A stretch of DNA of 64,000 nucleotides from Eublepharis macularius (taxonomy: Eukaryota; Chordata; Lepidosauria; Squamata; Eublepharidae): contig NC_072801.1 of the NCBI RefSeq assembly GCF_028583425.1, positions 20,418,001-20,482,000 on the forward strand, given 5' to 3'. The translations under genes were made by a program, and so were the position numbers. The notes under the pieces were generated by a model that made no database searches, had not been told where the DNA came from, and saw only the letters and a list, made by a program, of their open reading frames with translations. Position 1 is the stretch's first letter. Every line of letters starts with the position of its first letter. Shown one piece after another: positions 10,646 to 22,357 of the stretch.

Positions 10646-10830
10646 CTGGGGGCTCAGGGACAGAACAGCTGCTTTGCCTGCAGAAGGGCCCAGATTCAGC
10701 CCTTCGCATTTCTGTTTAAAGGATCTTTGGGACCAGGTGCTAAGACTGACTCTCCTCTACCTGAGACTGAGTTGCTGCCAGCCAGGACAGGCAATATCTT
10801 GAACTTGATGGACCAGTGCTTTGACCCTTC
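10646..10830 (+). mobile_element. old Sauria-type tRNA SINE
   Basis: GGGGGCTCAGGGACAGAAC, TGCAGAAGGGCCCAGATTCA and TGAACTTGATGGACCAGTGC keep the SINE order, but with many changes. Confidence 0.65.
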
Positions 10831-11056
10831 TTACATTCATTGGGGAGAGAGGCATTATGTTGCAAATGAGCATTCTCACCAACGTGAGGTACATATTTGC
10901 ATTCTCTTAACCCAAATGATGTGATTTAAGCCTTGTATATGGAAATACTCATATGTTCAGCCACCGGGGCATTGCAGACAATCTCTCTCTTTGTGGTAAA
11001 CCACAGAGGCAGGGATCTTTCAGCACAGGATGTGTTGGTGGCATATCCATGGTTAG

Positions 11057-11464
11057 TAGAGATGGGCACGAACCGGAAAAAAATGAACTGTGTGGTTCAT
11101 GGTTCATCGCATTTCACAAACCACGAACCACAAACTTTCATGAACCTGCCCCGGTTCATGAACTGGTTCATTTGGTTCGTGAAAACATCACATCTGGGTC
11201 AGCAAATCATCGGTTCCGGGTCAGCAGAAGGTCACTTCTGGGCCAGCAGAAGGTCTGCAGAAAGTCCATCCCGTTACCTAGGAAACTGATTGATTGGCAC
11301 TAGACTGTCCGCAGTGACAAACCAAAAAACAAATCAAATGAACCAGCCTAAAGTTCATAGCGGTTCATTAGAAATGGGCTCTGACAAACCGGCAGTTCGC
11401 AAACCACGAACCAGCCTGATTCGTGCCAAATTGTGGTTCGTATTTTGGTTTATGCCCATCTCTA
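11057..11464. mobile_element. hAT-like non-autonomous element, TAGAGATGGGCACGAACC ends
   Basis: Ends TAGAGATGGGCACGAACC and GCCCATCTCTA, with perfect 8-bp duplications ATGGTTAG (11049-11056 and 11465-11472). The interior is full of subterminal repeats of GGTTCATGAAC and ACGAACCA on both strands, as expected of hAT transposase sites (family knowledge). No transposase frame. The perfect duplication argues for a fairly young insertion. Confidence 0.9.
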
Positions 11465-11644
11465 ATGGTTAGTAACAACACCTTTAAATAAGCTGCTTTC
11501 ATATAAGATCGTGAAACAGTGGGGGCATTTTCACCCATGTTGTTTAACCTGATCTTCGCACATCTTTGCATGTCTGAATCAAATGTACATTTGATTTAAA
11601 ATGTCTCTCTTTGGGCCTTTTGATAGTATATTGCAGTCCAATTA

Positions 11645-11775
11645 TTAAGCAAACTTCATCTGACGAAGAGAACTGTGATTCTCGAAAGCTTATGCTACAG
11701 TAAAGTTGGTTAGTCTTAAAGGTGCTACTGGACTCTTTTCTATTTTGCTACTACAGACTAACATTGCTACCTCCT
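11645..11775 (+). repeat. interspersed repeat, 'AAAGGTGCTACTGGACTC' family
   Basis: CTCGAAAGCTTATGCTACAG, TAAAGTTGGTTAGTCTTAAA, GGTGCTACTGGACTCTTTTC and ACTACAGACTAACATTGCTA match copies at 12805 (inverted), 15093 and 47267. Confidence 0.75.
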
Positions 11776-12804
11776 CTGGATCTATTCAACACACCCCGCA
11801 CTCATGTTTGTACAAGACCCCCTTTTCCAATCAAGCTCAACCAGCAAGCTGATATAAAACTCAACAATTCTAGGTGACTCCTCCCACATAAATGGACTGG
11901 CATCATTTATCAGCCATTGAAACATGATGGCTGTTAAAGAATTTTGGCACAGTTCACCTATGTTCCAAGGCTATCAAGAACAGTCTTGCTGGCATATCCT
12001 TATCCCCTTTTCCTGTTGTTACCTTTGCAGAATGGCTTGTTAAAACGTGGCTCATCCAAGTGTTTCAGGGCTTAGCTCACTTCCCAAGGTCTGAGTTAAG
12101 TCTGAGTAGATAACAGATGCATCTTGTGTCCCTTGTGGGTGCAGATAAACACATGCACATTAACATTAAAACAGTTTTACATCTCAGCCACTGCAGCTGA
12201 GGATGTCTGTTTCGAACTACTCATAATCTTCATGTTCAGCACGAGTATCTTTAGCCAAAAGAACAAACAAATTTTTGGCTTTCAGATCAGTGGGATACCA
12301 GTTACTAGAGTAGATAGAGTACCTTGGCTGCTCCCTGTCAGTATGCCAGTCCCAATATTATACTGCCTGCAGTGAGTTCCGAAATCTGGTTTTCAGTCTG
12401 GTTCCTTGACAGCAATCAAACATAATTGCTTCTACTTTTATGCACAATGCAGGTGCAAAAAAGGGGTTATTTTAGCTGAACACTTTCATGATGGCAGCCT
12501 TTGACAGACTTTGTGCAGAAACTGTTATTCCAAAAGGGCGCCTGATGCTTCTATCCGAGTACCACTGTTTTCATCATGAACTCCAGTATGAATGGTAACT
12601 AATGAACAATGATACCTCATATCTTATTGGAAGAATTCCAAAACTTCTTGGAAACGTGATGGTGTGTGATACATCAATTGGACAGAAAGCTTTATCCCAA
12701 CCATGAAACATGCTTCAGGACCCACAGAGGAACAACTGGAAATCAGCACTGGCAAAATTCACAAGCTTTCTGATGGCATATCAACACCCATCAGGATACA
12801 AAAT

Positions 12805-12895
12805 CAAAAAGAGTCCAGTAGTACCTTTAAGACTAACCAACTTTATTGTAGCATAAGCTTTCGAGAATCACAGTTCTCTTCGTCAGATGCATGGA
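12805..12895 (-). repeat. interspersed repeat, 'AAAGGTGCTACTGGACTC' family
   Basis: Reverse-oriented copy: AAAAGAGTCCAGTAGTACCT, TTAAGACTAACCAACTTTAT, then GAGAATCACAGTTCTCTTCG. It is truncated relative to 11645. Confidence 0.75.
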
Positions 12896-13036
12896 GGGCA
12901 AGAAGAAACTGGTCAGATATATAGGTGGAGAGGGGAGGGAGGAGTAGATGCAAACAGTAGCATCAGGATACAATCTCAGATCAGACCCCTGGGAGGATGA
13001 AGTTAAAAACAAACTAAGGACACATATGAACACACA

Positions 13037-13215
13037 CACATGCAAAACTGCCTTATGCTGGATCAGAACCTTGGTCCATCAGTCGGTATTTTCTACTCAG
13101 ACTAGTAGTGGCTCTTCAAGGTCTCAGGCCTTTCACATCACCTGCTGCCTGGCCCTTTCAACTGGAGATGCCGGGGATTGAATCTGGTACCTTCTACATC
13201 TTCCGCTGAGCCTGC
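13037..13215 (-). mobile_element. Sauria-type tRNA SINE
   Basis: CTGCCTTATGCTGGATCAGA, then CTCAAGGTCTCAGG and ACTGGAGATGCCGGGGATTG, ATTGAATCTGGTACC give the minus-strand SINE in order. The A-box region is poor. Confidence 0.75.
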
Positions 13216-15090
13216 AACCTCCTCTCTCTTTTTCAGAGAAACTTCTCTCACAGGTTTGCTGTAAGGATAACATGGAAAAGGGAAGAATGTTAGAAGCCCC
13301 TTTGGAACCCATTGGAAAGAAAAAGCTGGGCCTAAATAAATAAACGTCTTAAATAAATAAATAGTCCAGGCCCACGCAGGCTCACCTGAATTCACCCCTC
13401 AGAGTTCTACTCATGGACAATCCCTGAAGTTTTCCTTAACCAAACATAGAGTAAACCTTCGTTCAGGCTAGGAGAGAAAAAAACGGAGAGAGAACAAATC
13501 TCTCCCTGCCGGTCTCAACTAAATTTATCTATATGAGACAAACAATGGCAGCAATCGATAGCTGCTCAGCCCGGATGATGAAAGAATCTCCTTTCACTCT
13601 GGTCACCTTACAGTTATATTTAAAAAGATATTTGCTGGTTGTGGAGCATGTCTGAATTTTCTTTCTTCTTTTACAAAAACAAGGTGAAGGGGGGATTGTG
13701 TTTCTTTTATTTTTTTTATACGTTTTTTTTTACTCATCCCACCCCTCAACCACACTAGCACATGAGGAGAATGTGGGGGGTGTTTTTTAAAATTATGTTT
13801 TTGTTTTCCGCTGACAACTTATACATAAGAACCTTTTTAAAGCAACTTGCATGGCTTGGTTTATAGTAAGCTGAAGTCAGGCAAGTCTTCAGTCTATAGC
13901 ATGGTACAAATATCCTAACGGAAGTCCATTGAAGGTCAATGTAGTGTGGGTACGATGCAGATTCTTGGGTTACAAAAAATCTCTAGTCAGCCATGAAACA
14001 CTGTTGGGATTTAGCAAGTGTTTCCGTTTCAGTCATGAAAGAGTTAAACCGTTTGTGTTACTTAGTAAACTTGTTTGCATGTAACCACTTAGGCTTCGAA
14101 TAAAGATTCCCGCCATAGAAAGGGGAGTCTCTAAGCATAATGAAGTAGAATTAGGATTTTCTATTGGGCAACCTGTTTATTGGGGGGGGGGGGCAATTGA
14201 GTGATGCCATATTCTGAAGTTTTATTGCTCTTTGTCCAGAGTTACTCAGAGTCTCTCAGTCTTAAGATACCTTTTCTAGCAAGATGTAGTCAGTCTAGCA
14301 ATTTATTATTTTCATCCAATGTAACCCTATTTTTATCCTTTATGTAGTAAAGTATTCTTACAGGGCTATACTGGAGTGTGTGTCTGTTCTCATTAATTCC
14401 ATGAACAATCTTTGCCTTAAACTCTGCAGATTTTCCTACAAACTCACTTGGTGGTTCTTGGGCCAATCACTATCTCTGTATCTAAACTACCTCATGTGGC
14501 TGTCCTGAAGATAAAACCAGGTAAGGGGAAATTGTTTGTGTCAGTCACCCTGTACTCCTCAGAATACAAATGTAATAAATGAAAACTGGCAACAGTAAGT
14601 GAAGGAGTGGTGGTAAAAATGGGACCAGCTGTACCCGTTTCATTTTCAGCTTGTCTGCTCTTCTTAATGGCCAAACTACATGTTATAGAATGATATCCTT
14701 GTCTAATGAATATGGTATTTGGAAGAGGATAATATCCATGTGTTGACATAATTACATGACCTTCAGTATGTGGGGCAAGCGCTCGTGCACACATTCCAAC
14801 CTGTTCTTAATCTAGCCACCTAACGAAATAAGGGTCACTCACAATACATTACCCTATAGAACAGTGAGAAATTGCCTCAGAAGTTATTTTCCACCTACTG
14901 TTCCACTGTAGGGCAGGCATCAGCATTTTTTCTAAGAGGTACCTTTCATGGCAGGGTGCTTAATATATCCAGCAGATCAGAGAAAAGAAAATTTGGTTAC
15001 AAGAGACACACACACAGCTCCCCCACCTCTAGTTACTTGCTGGAAAACACGGTGTACAAATAGGATACACATGATACAATCTCTTTCTAA
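13216..15090. other. non-genic stretch
   Basis: No gene or RNA was recognised. It holds A/T-rich simple sequence near 13335-13365 and 13700-13790 and a G run at 14180-14191. Open frames here have no resemblance to known families. Confidence 0.5.
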
Positions 15091-15092
15091 AT

Positions 15093-15297
15093 AGAAAAGA
15101 GTCCAGTAGCACCTTTAAGACTAACCAACTTTACTGTAGCATAAGCTTTTGAGAACCACAGCTCTTTTCATCTCATTTGACAAAGAGAGCTGTAGTTCTC
15201 AAAAGCTTATGCTACAGTAAAGTTGGTTAGTCTTAAAGGTGCTACTGGACTATTTTCTATTTTGCTACTACAGACTAACATGGCTAACTCCTCTGAA
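15093..15297. repeat. head-to-head pair of 'AAAGGTGCTACTGGACTC' repeats
   Basis: The left arm AAGAGTCCAGTAGCACCTTT…GCATAAGCTTTTGAGAACCA is mirrored by TTCTCAAAAGCTTATGCTAC…AAAGGTGCTACTGGAC, with the short spacer around TCATCTCATTTGACAAAG. The arms agree at nearly all positions over about 85 bp. The right copy alone carries the ACTACAGACTAACATGGCTA extension. Confidence 0.8.
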
Positions 15298-15820
15298 TCT
15301 CTTTCTAGTTTTGCTTAAAATGCATAAAGATGTAGGCATCGGCACCTAGCTTCACATCCTTTGGTGATCTGAAGCTGTTTTACAGTCATAATCAAAAAGC
15401 CTCCTTTTTGAAAAATCCAGACAATGAGGTGCTAAAAGATATTTATTGATTCCTGTTGCTTGCAGCCAACTTCCCTCCACTCCCTCTATGAGGCTTGATC
15501 CACAGCATGTTTAAGCCTCAATCCTTGAATTTCAGCTCAGTTTGATCCTACTGATATTTCCGCAAAAGAAGCTGGCTTAAATCGAAATGGGAGTGTTGAA
15601 GTGGTTTGGAGAAGGAAGAATAGTACAACACACTGAGACAGAAAAATCAAAGAGAGATAATAGTCAGTTATAATAACCCATAACAATATGTCCAGATGAC
15701 AGATGGAACAATCATTTAGATTAATAGCGCTTGTCTCTGTCCTTCCAGAAACCAGCCCATTGCATGGAGCAAGCTTTCCTTTGTCTTCTAAATGGAGTAT
15801 GTAAAACAAAACCAGACAAA

Positions 15821-16032
15821 GGCCGTTTCCACACAGCTTACCTGAAGCTGGGCCATGGCGCAACGTTGCGGATCATGCTGGGGAAAACGCGAAATATCGC
15901 GTTTTCTCGTGCGAGTTTTGCACGATGTTGTGCAAAACTCATGCAAGAAAACACAATATTTCGCATTTTCCCCGGCATGATCCGCAACGTTGCACCACGG
16001 CCCGGCTTCAGGTAAGCCGTGTGGAAACAGCC
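15821..16032. mobile_element. palindromic DNA element, GGCCGTTTCCACAC ends
   Basis: Ends GGCCGTTTCCACACAGCTTA and CCGTGTGGAAACAGCC with a 3-bp duplication AAA (15818-15820 and 16033-16035). Nearly the whole 212 bp folds back on itself: GATCATGCTGGGGAAAACGC pairs with its mirror, and GAGTTTTGCACGAT with GTGCAAAACTC. CpG-rich and non-coding. The superfamily is not settled; 3-bp duplications suggest PIF/Harbinger-like or a relative. Confidence 0.85.
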
Positions 16033-16062
16033 AAAGTCTTGCAACACCTTGTACGTGCACAT

Positions 16063-16258
16063 CTCAAGCCATTGTACACAGAGTCAAATCATGGGTCTAT
16101 CAGGGTCAGTCTTGTCTACTCTGACTAGCAGCCACTTTCCCTGGTCTCTAGCAGTCCTTTCACATCTCTTACTACCTGATATTTTTAACAGGAGCAATAG
16201 GGATTTGAACCTAGGAGTTTCTGCATGCAAAACAGAGGCTTTACAACCAAGCCACATT
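16063..16258 (-). mobile_element. Sauria-type tRNA SINE
   Basis: AGAGTCAAATCATGGGTCTA, TCAGGGTCAGTCTTGTCTAC and, at the head, GGGATTTGAACCTAGGAGTT, CTGCATGCAAAACAGAGGCT. Full-length layout on the minus strand, old. Confidence 0.75.
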
Positions 16259-16466
16259 AAAGATGTACAAAGCAGATGTAAAGATGTAAAAAGCAGAATG
16301 CCTATATTTATTTGTACCAGGTTTCTGAGCCAAACTGATGACTAAGCAACAAGACTGATTTACAATTCCAAGTTTTGGAGGATCCCTGACCAAGATGTCT
16401 TCAAGTTGCCCCCGCCCCGCCTCCGTGGGAGCCATTTTGGGACTGCTCCTGCCTTCCATGGTATCA

Positions 16467-17398
16467 AGGGTTGCCAGCCTCCAGGTGGTGGCTGGAGATG
16501 TCCCGGAATTACAACTGATCTCCAGGTGACAGAGATCAGTTCGCTTGAGAAAATGGCTGCTTTGGAGGGTGGACTCTTTGGCATTATAACCTTCTGAGGC
16601 CCCTCCCTTCCCCAAACCCCACTCTCTCCAGGCTCCACCCCCAAAATCTCCAGGAATTTCCCAACCTGGACCTGTGTGAGGATCCTCCCTCACTGGCGCC
16701 CTCTCCTGATGGCCTGCCATCCTACCAGCTCTCCAGGCAGGTGTCTTCCGGCCTCAGATGGGCAGGGAAGGGGGTTGCACCACCTTGTTCCTTCTCCTGC
16801 CCTGGGAGTAGCAACACACTCCAGCTGTCTCTCCCTGCAAAATCCTCCTCTGCCTTCACAGGAACCTGAATTTAAAGGCCTCTCCTGGCCCCCACCTCCC
16901 TGGCTCTGCCCCCAATCGTCACCCCGTCTCCCTGACTGGCCCTGCTACCAGCCTATCTGATAGGAGAGCTGGGTAGACTCTGCAGTCTCCTGGCCCCACC
17001 CACTCCATCCCTGTCTAGGGTGGGGCATTTGGTCTGCTCACTGCCTGGCTCACCCCTGCTGCTTCTGAACCCTCCCCAGTGGCTCCCTTGGCCTCTTGGG
17101 GCCTGGGCCTGCCTGGCTTGTGCTGATGGCACCCTCCTGTGAGCCTGGATGAAGTGGAGCCATCTGGGCAACTGCAGGAGACAGGTGAGTCTGCTGAGTG
17201 GCTGCAGGCTGTTCCCCAGCGTTGTGCCTGGGCGTTGGCTGCAACTGGCCTAAGGGCGAGAGAGGCCTGGAGGGGCTCCTGCAACTGAGGTACTTCCAGA
17301 GGCTGCGCTGCAGGGCCTAAAGGGGGTGTCTGCTGCTGCAGGGCTGGTGGTGGAGGTGGACAAAAGGCCGGTGTCGCCAGACAACCTGGCAACCCTAG
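16467..17398 (+). mobile_element. TAGGGTTGCC-family hAT-like MITE, split by a 712-bp insert
   Basis: The left end AGGGTTGCCAGCCTCCAGG and the right end CTGGCAACCCTAG are flanked by TGGTATCA and TGGTATCC (8-bp duplication, one mismatch). The family body runs to CCCAACCTGG, then foreign GC-rich DNA, and the family resumes at ACCTGGCAACCCTA. Confidence 0.8.
16670..17381. mobile_element. 712-bp GC-rich insert of unknown type
   Basis: Bounded by CAACCTGG on both sides (16662-16669 and 17382-17389), an 8-bp target duplication. No terminal inverted repeats are apparent. The minus strand has a long glutamine/proline-rich open frame, but it overlaps the family end and shows no known domain. Possible hAT derivative with captured DNA, or a truncated retroelement. 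Confidence 0.6.
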
Positions 17399-17406
17399 TG
17401 GTATCC

Positions 17407-18334
17407 ATTTTGTAGCAGTGCCCCCTACCCTTCCTGAATATTGCAAAACATCCCCACAGGCTCAACAAAACTGGGGGCCACTGGGGTGGAGAAGGAAACC
17501 TGATCATATCAGCAGAAGACAAGTAAGTTGGAAACTCATCCAGGAAATTAGAAGACTGGAGCTGATCAGCTTGTACCCTCTGTCTTGTTTAGCAGGGAGG
17601 AAAAAATGCATTAGCAAAGGGCCTGGAAGATGGTGCCATGTGGGTGGTAATCCCCTCCAGCAACATTTTCAGTTTCTTTTGAGATTACAAACAATCTCAA
17701 GTGCTCACTGTGTTTCCTCAAGTGTAGAATTCTGCCTATAAGTATGTAAGGCAGGGAGAGTGGACAGCAGCAAAACTCCCCCCCCCCCCCTCTCAGCAAT
17801 CGCTATGCTATTATGTTGCAATTTGACCATTATCTGGAAAAGCTACACAAAACCAGCAGTATTATCTACGATTTGTGTAATATCGACATGGCCTGGGGGA
17901 ACTTTTGTGTGCACAATGTATGAAAAGACTGTTTAGCATCTTGCTACCATCAGAAAGTGACTGTAACCTGTTCAAATCAGAAATATCAAAAGCCAACATC
18001 TCCCCCCCCCCCCCGCCTTCTGGTACTCAAATACTTAGAGCCGATATTTAGCTCTAAAGCTCAAACCCCTAGAGCTGGAAGATACAAGCACCTTACTGTC
18101 AAAGCAAGAAATGAAAGAGATTTACTTCTTCCCCCTGAGATGAAATATTTCAACTGCTGCAGTTCAAAGAACTTCAGAATGACTAATGAGAGTCAGAAAG
18201 AACTGGAGTGAAAACTTGGAATTAGATGAGTGCACCAAGGGCTTGAAAGTTCCAGGTGTATTTAAGAAAAAGGAACCATCGTGAATTACTGTTTACAGAA
18301 CAGGGTGATAGAGGTGGTGGAATTTGAGACTATG
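17407..18334. other. non-genic stretch
   Basis: No gene or repeat ends recognised; poly-C runs at about 17777-17790 and 18001-18014. Confidence 0.5.
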
Positions 18335-18575
18335 GGCCAAGCTAGAAATGATGAATTACACTTGAATGGCAAGTGAACAGACTGACGTGTATTCCTCCCT
18401 TTTCACTAGAGCTCCACGTGAGTCAGTTCACTTGCCATTCAAGTGTAATTCGTCACTTGTAGCTTGGCTCGTAGTGACTGAATGGAGCGCAAGTGGAGCG
18501 CTAGTGAACAGGGAGGAATACGTGTGAGTCTGTTCACTTGCCATTCAAGTGTAATTCATCATTTCTAGCTTGGTC
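18335..18575. mobile_element. GAGCCAAGC-family element, diverged, with duplicated arm
   Basis: GGCCAAGCTAGAAATGATGA at the left and CATTTCTAGCTTGGTC at the right are inverted ends. In the middle TCACTTGTAGCTTGGCTC is a third copy of the end. Arms contain GGCAAGTGAACAGACT and its mirror. Flanks show no clear duplication. Confidence 0.7.
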
Positions 18576-18893
18576 TAAAGTTAAGAAGATGGCGGTCACA
18601 TTTGTGAACATGTCCCAGTGGAAAGGGTCCTTCCAGGATGTAATCTACCAGCCCTACCTAGACCATTGCTTCATTTCATTTAAGACTTTTTTAAAAAAGG
18701 ATTTTAATTTTATGTTTTTTCCATTTCATGAACAGAGCTTTGTTTTCAGGTAAAGTCTGTTTTTTTAAAAAAAAGTCTTTAGCTCTTAAGACAAAGTGCT
18801 TAAACAGGGCAAAGGATTTGCTGGAGGGATAGCTAGCATCCTCAACCTTACTGTCCTTACACCATATTGCATATGCATACCTGGGCCGATTCC

Positions 18894-19466
18894 AGACGGG
18901 CACAAATAAAGTGAGTGCTTTCGCTTTTCCAGTGACCTCACTCATAAAAACCCGTAATGTCCCGTCCCTGCTTACCTCCGGTTCATGGCGCTGTGTTGCG
19001 CTCCAGAAGCGGACGGTGTGAATGCCGTATTGCGGGTTTGCACACTTCTGGACGCTTCGTCGCCGTGGAGAGGCCCTCCCCTTTCCCTCCTTCCTTTGCC
19101 GGCCGGCCGGATACAATATTCCCTTAATGTTTTTTTAAAACCGAACTGCGCAAATGCACACAAATGCACAAATGCACAAAAGTTGACGCTGCGTATTCGC
19201 ATACCTGCACATTTGCGCATTTGCGCAAAACACGTAAACAATTTTTTTTTAAAAAAACAAATGCAAACTAATGAAGGCCCCCGACGTCAACTGTGACGGG
19301 GAGGAAACAACCAATCCCGGGTACCTCAGTTGGCCGTGCGAACATCCGGAAGCGGGATGGCACGGCACGCTGCGAGACAAAGCGGATGGAGACGAAAGTG
19401 AACGTGTGGCCAGTAAGCGATTATTTCCGCAGAAAAACCGCAATTTCTGGCCATCTGGAATCGGCC
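18894..19466. mobile_element. DNA element, GGCCGATTCCAGACGG ends
   Basis: Ends GGCCGATTCCAGACGGG and CCATCTGGAATCGGCC, with a 3-bp duplication CTG (18891-18893 and 19467-19469). The 573-bp interior is CpG-rich and has GCGCAAATGCACACAAATGC mirrored by GCACATTTGCGCATTTGCGC. End style and duplication length resemble the palindromic GGCC family, so it may be a longer relative. No transposase frame. Confidence 0.75.
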
Positions 19467-19469
19467 CTG

Positions 19470-22114
19470 CTCAGCATCTCCAACAGAATACTTCCAAGAC
19501 AAGGTCTTTGGGCACAGGCTGAACCATCCACCCCCGCCCCCAAGACCTGCAAATTCGTATGTGCAACTGAATTCTTCCCCTTCAAGGAGTTTGGGGGGAT
19601 GACTTCCCCTGTGATGATGTCACCACCACTCTTCTCTCCACCTTCTGGCTTTCCTTGAAAATATTTGCAGCCTAAACTACAGGAGAAGACTGCCCAAAGC
19701 AAAAAGCCTTCTTTGTTTGCTACATGGAATGAGCTCTTCGAATAGTGAATCATAAAAAGTTAGCATTTTCAAAGGACAAGGTCCACAAATTCTAGCACTT
19801 CGTTCCGTACAATATGCAGAATACGCTTCAACAAACAGCAGCATGTTAGTAAGCTTGATTCAGCTGCAACAGAGAGAACAAGGGTTTGCTTCTGGGAGAA
19901 CAATCATCGGTGGCAGAGGCATACATTTACATACCTGACCCATTCCGAGAATTGCTTCTGTTAGGACACAAAGTATTTTAAGACTAATGCATGCTGGTGA
20001 GTGTACATGGTCAGACACCAATGGACCTCCACAGTCTCATTTGTGGTTTTTTTAGCAGTATAGGTTCAGCTTCTAGCTGCAAACAAAAGCGTGCAGACAG
20101 GAGGCATACATACATGGTGTAAGCCATTAATCCCCAACACGGGACCTATGAGGTCCTGAGTGGAACTGAAAGAAGAACGAACTTCAGCAAACTGAAACAA
20201 AACGACGTTCCTTCCCTTATACAGAAGAGCTAGTCCCTGCCCCATAGAAGCCACTGTGGGGAAAGTGTCCACTACCTTCTTTTAAAAATTCTAGATTCTG
20301 TAGGGTGAATGGGGTTGGGGACAACGTGTATAAGTAGTGCATGCTTAGCAAAAAAAAAACCCTGTTACATACTGGGTATAGTAAACATGTGTGCAAATCC
20401 AGAAGGTGCCCAATAACTATCCTCTTAATGTGATCAAAACTCTGTTAAGTAATGCCTAATTGGTGGCAGGATGACACCAATGCTAAACAACATACATAAC
20501 AGCAAGATTAGGATCAAGTGTGTAATCTGCCTAAACTTTCATGCCATGCTAATAAGTCTTAATAGGATCAAACAACTTCCTGAATAAGCTTTTTACATTG
20601 CAATAGACTCAGGGTTGTACTTCCCCCTCAAGCAGCTGAAATCAAAACTCTCATGCCAAGATCATATATATTCTATTTGCAGAAGGGCAGGTAATTTACT
20701 GCCAATGTGGATCGGCCAGAGGACTGGCCGTCACAGACATATACCAAGTACCTGCTGGCTTCTTTCAAGTATAGTCAGCCTAGTCCAGTCAGGCTTGACT
20801 CACATATCGTTCAACATGCCAGGGATAGGCATGTCTGTCAACAAGAAGCTGCCCAATGTTTGCAACCTAAAGGAGGGGGAGGGTGAAACCACACGAGTAG
20901 GACAATTAACAAAAATCAGTGCATAAATAAATGAAGGAAGGAAGGAAAGAAGGAAGGAAAGAAAGAAAAATCAAGTCAATTTATATTGGAGCACAAAGCT
21001 CTCCTCCAAATCAAGAATTTTTTCACACATGAAACAAATTAACATTGTAAAGCAAGAAGCATCCAGTAACCATACACAAGGTGCAAACAAGATACAAACA
21101 GGAAGGCGTCCAACAGGTAAGCTTCCAGTATGGTAAGTATAGAAACGTCTTAATATAATCCTAAATGTCTCTATATTTCTTTACAGGTGGAGGCGGAGCA
21201 AGGATGGCACAACTTGCGTCGCCCAACAGCAGCCCCAGCTTCAGTCTGGTGTTTCGTGGATACAACCTCTTCGGGGGCGAAAACTTCCACCACGCAACAA
21301 TCAAACAGTTAACAATTGACAGCACCATGCAATACAGTCATGGTGTATACCTTTTGGTATACTTTGAGTAGGCACCTTTTTTATTTACAATGTTTGCAAC
21401 CTGCCAGAATACAGTACCAGGTCTCAGGGTGACCCGTGACCTTGGCCTCATTTGTAAATGAAATCAAGTATTTAACACTGGAGAGCCCCACCCCCACCCC
21501 AGAGAACACTAGTCCCCACAGCCACCCTTGGAACTGGTCACGACTTGAAGACCCAACAATGGTAAAGGATATTTTGCTCAAAAAAGTCAAGGGGGAATAT
21601 ATAAACCTTTCCGTTTCAACCTGCAGAAGACTGGGATGGATTTCTTGGCTCTTTCCTGGCAGCTTGTTAAAATGTTTGTAGTTTCCCTGTTTCCAAGATT
21701 AGACACACGCTGATCTTCCTTAAAGTTCTTAATTACCTCTGTCTTGCCTTCTTGGTGCCTATTTTTCACTTAGGGCCCATTTTTTACTTTCAATAAAGAA
21801 GCAGGCAGTTATGATTAGAGAAGATTCCTTAGAAACAGCTTTGAACAGACTCTGCATCTTTGCTTATTAGCAATATAGACTGCGTGGAACTTACAGAAGC
21901 CTCGCATTGATTAGACAGGGAAACAGCTCCTCAGGAATCAAGACGACCCCTTCAGCAGACCTCATTAGATGGTCACCAGGGGCAAAGATGAAAATCTATG
22001 ATTCCAGTCTTTTAAAAAAAGATCTAAATGTGCACAGCTTTTCACCAGTCTTGCTAAGGGCCAGCTGAATCATCTTTCAACATTTTATGGGAAGAGGAAG
22101 CATCTAAAGCACCT
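19470..22114. other. non-genic stretch with a purine microsatellite
   Basis: Nothing gene-like was recognised. A GAAG/GAAA simple repeat lies at about 20931-20969. Open frames near 21165-21681 lack family resemblance. Confidence 0.5.
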
Positions 22115-22122
22115 ACTGAGAC

Positions 22123-22349
22123 TAGGGTTGCCAGCTCCAAGTTGGGAAATTCCTGGAGATCTGAGGTGAAACCTGGAGAAACCTGGAGAAAGTGGGGTTT
22201 GGGGAGGGAAAGGACCTTGGTATGGCAACATTCCATAGAGTCCACCCCCAAAAGTAGCCATTTTCTCCAGGTGAACTGATCTCTGTGGCCTGGAGACCAG
22301 TTGTAATTCCAGGAGATCTCCAGCCACTACCTGGAGGCTGGCAACCCTA
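22123..22349 (-). mobile_element. TAGGGTTGCC-family hAT-like MITE, intact
   Basis: Ends TAGGGTTGCCAGC and GCTGGCAACCCTA with a perfect 8-bp duplication ACTGAGAC (22115-22122 and 22350-22357). The body has GTCCACCCCCAAAAGTAGCC and CCATTTTCTCCAGGTGAACT. Very similar to 32333-32551, suggesting a recent shared source. Confidence 0.92.
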
Positions 22350-22357
22350 ACTGAGAC

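Noticed and set aside
15821-16032. microRNA-like or CRISPR-like palindromes
   Set aside because: Dispersed transposons with terminal duplications in a vertebrate genome; no regular spacers.
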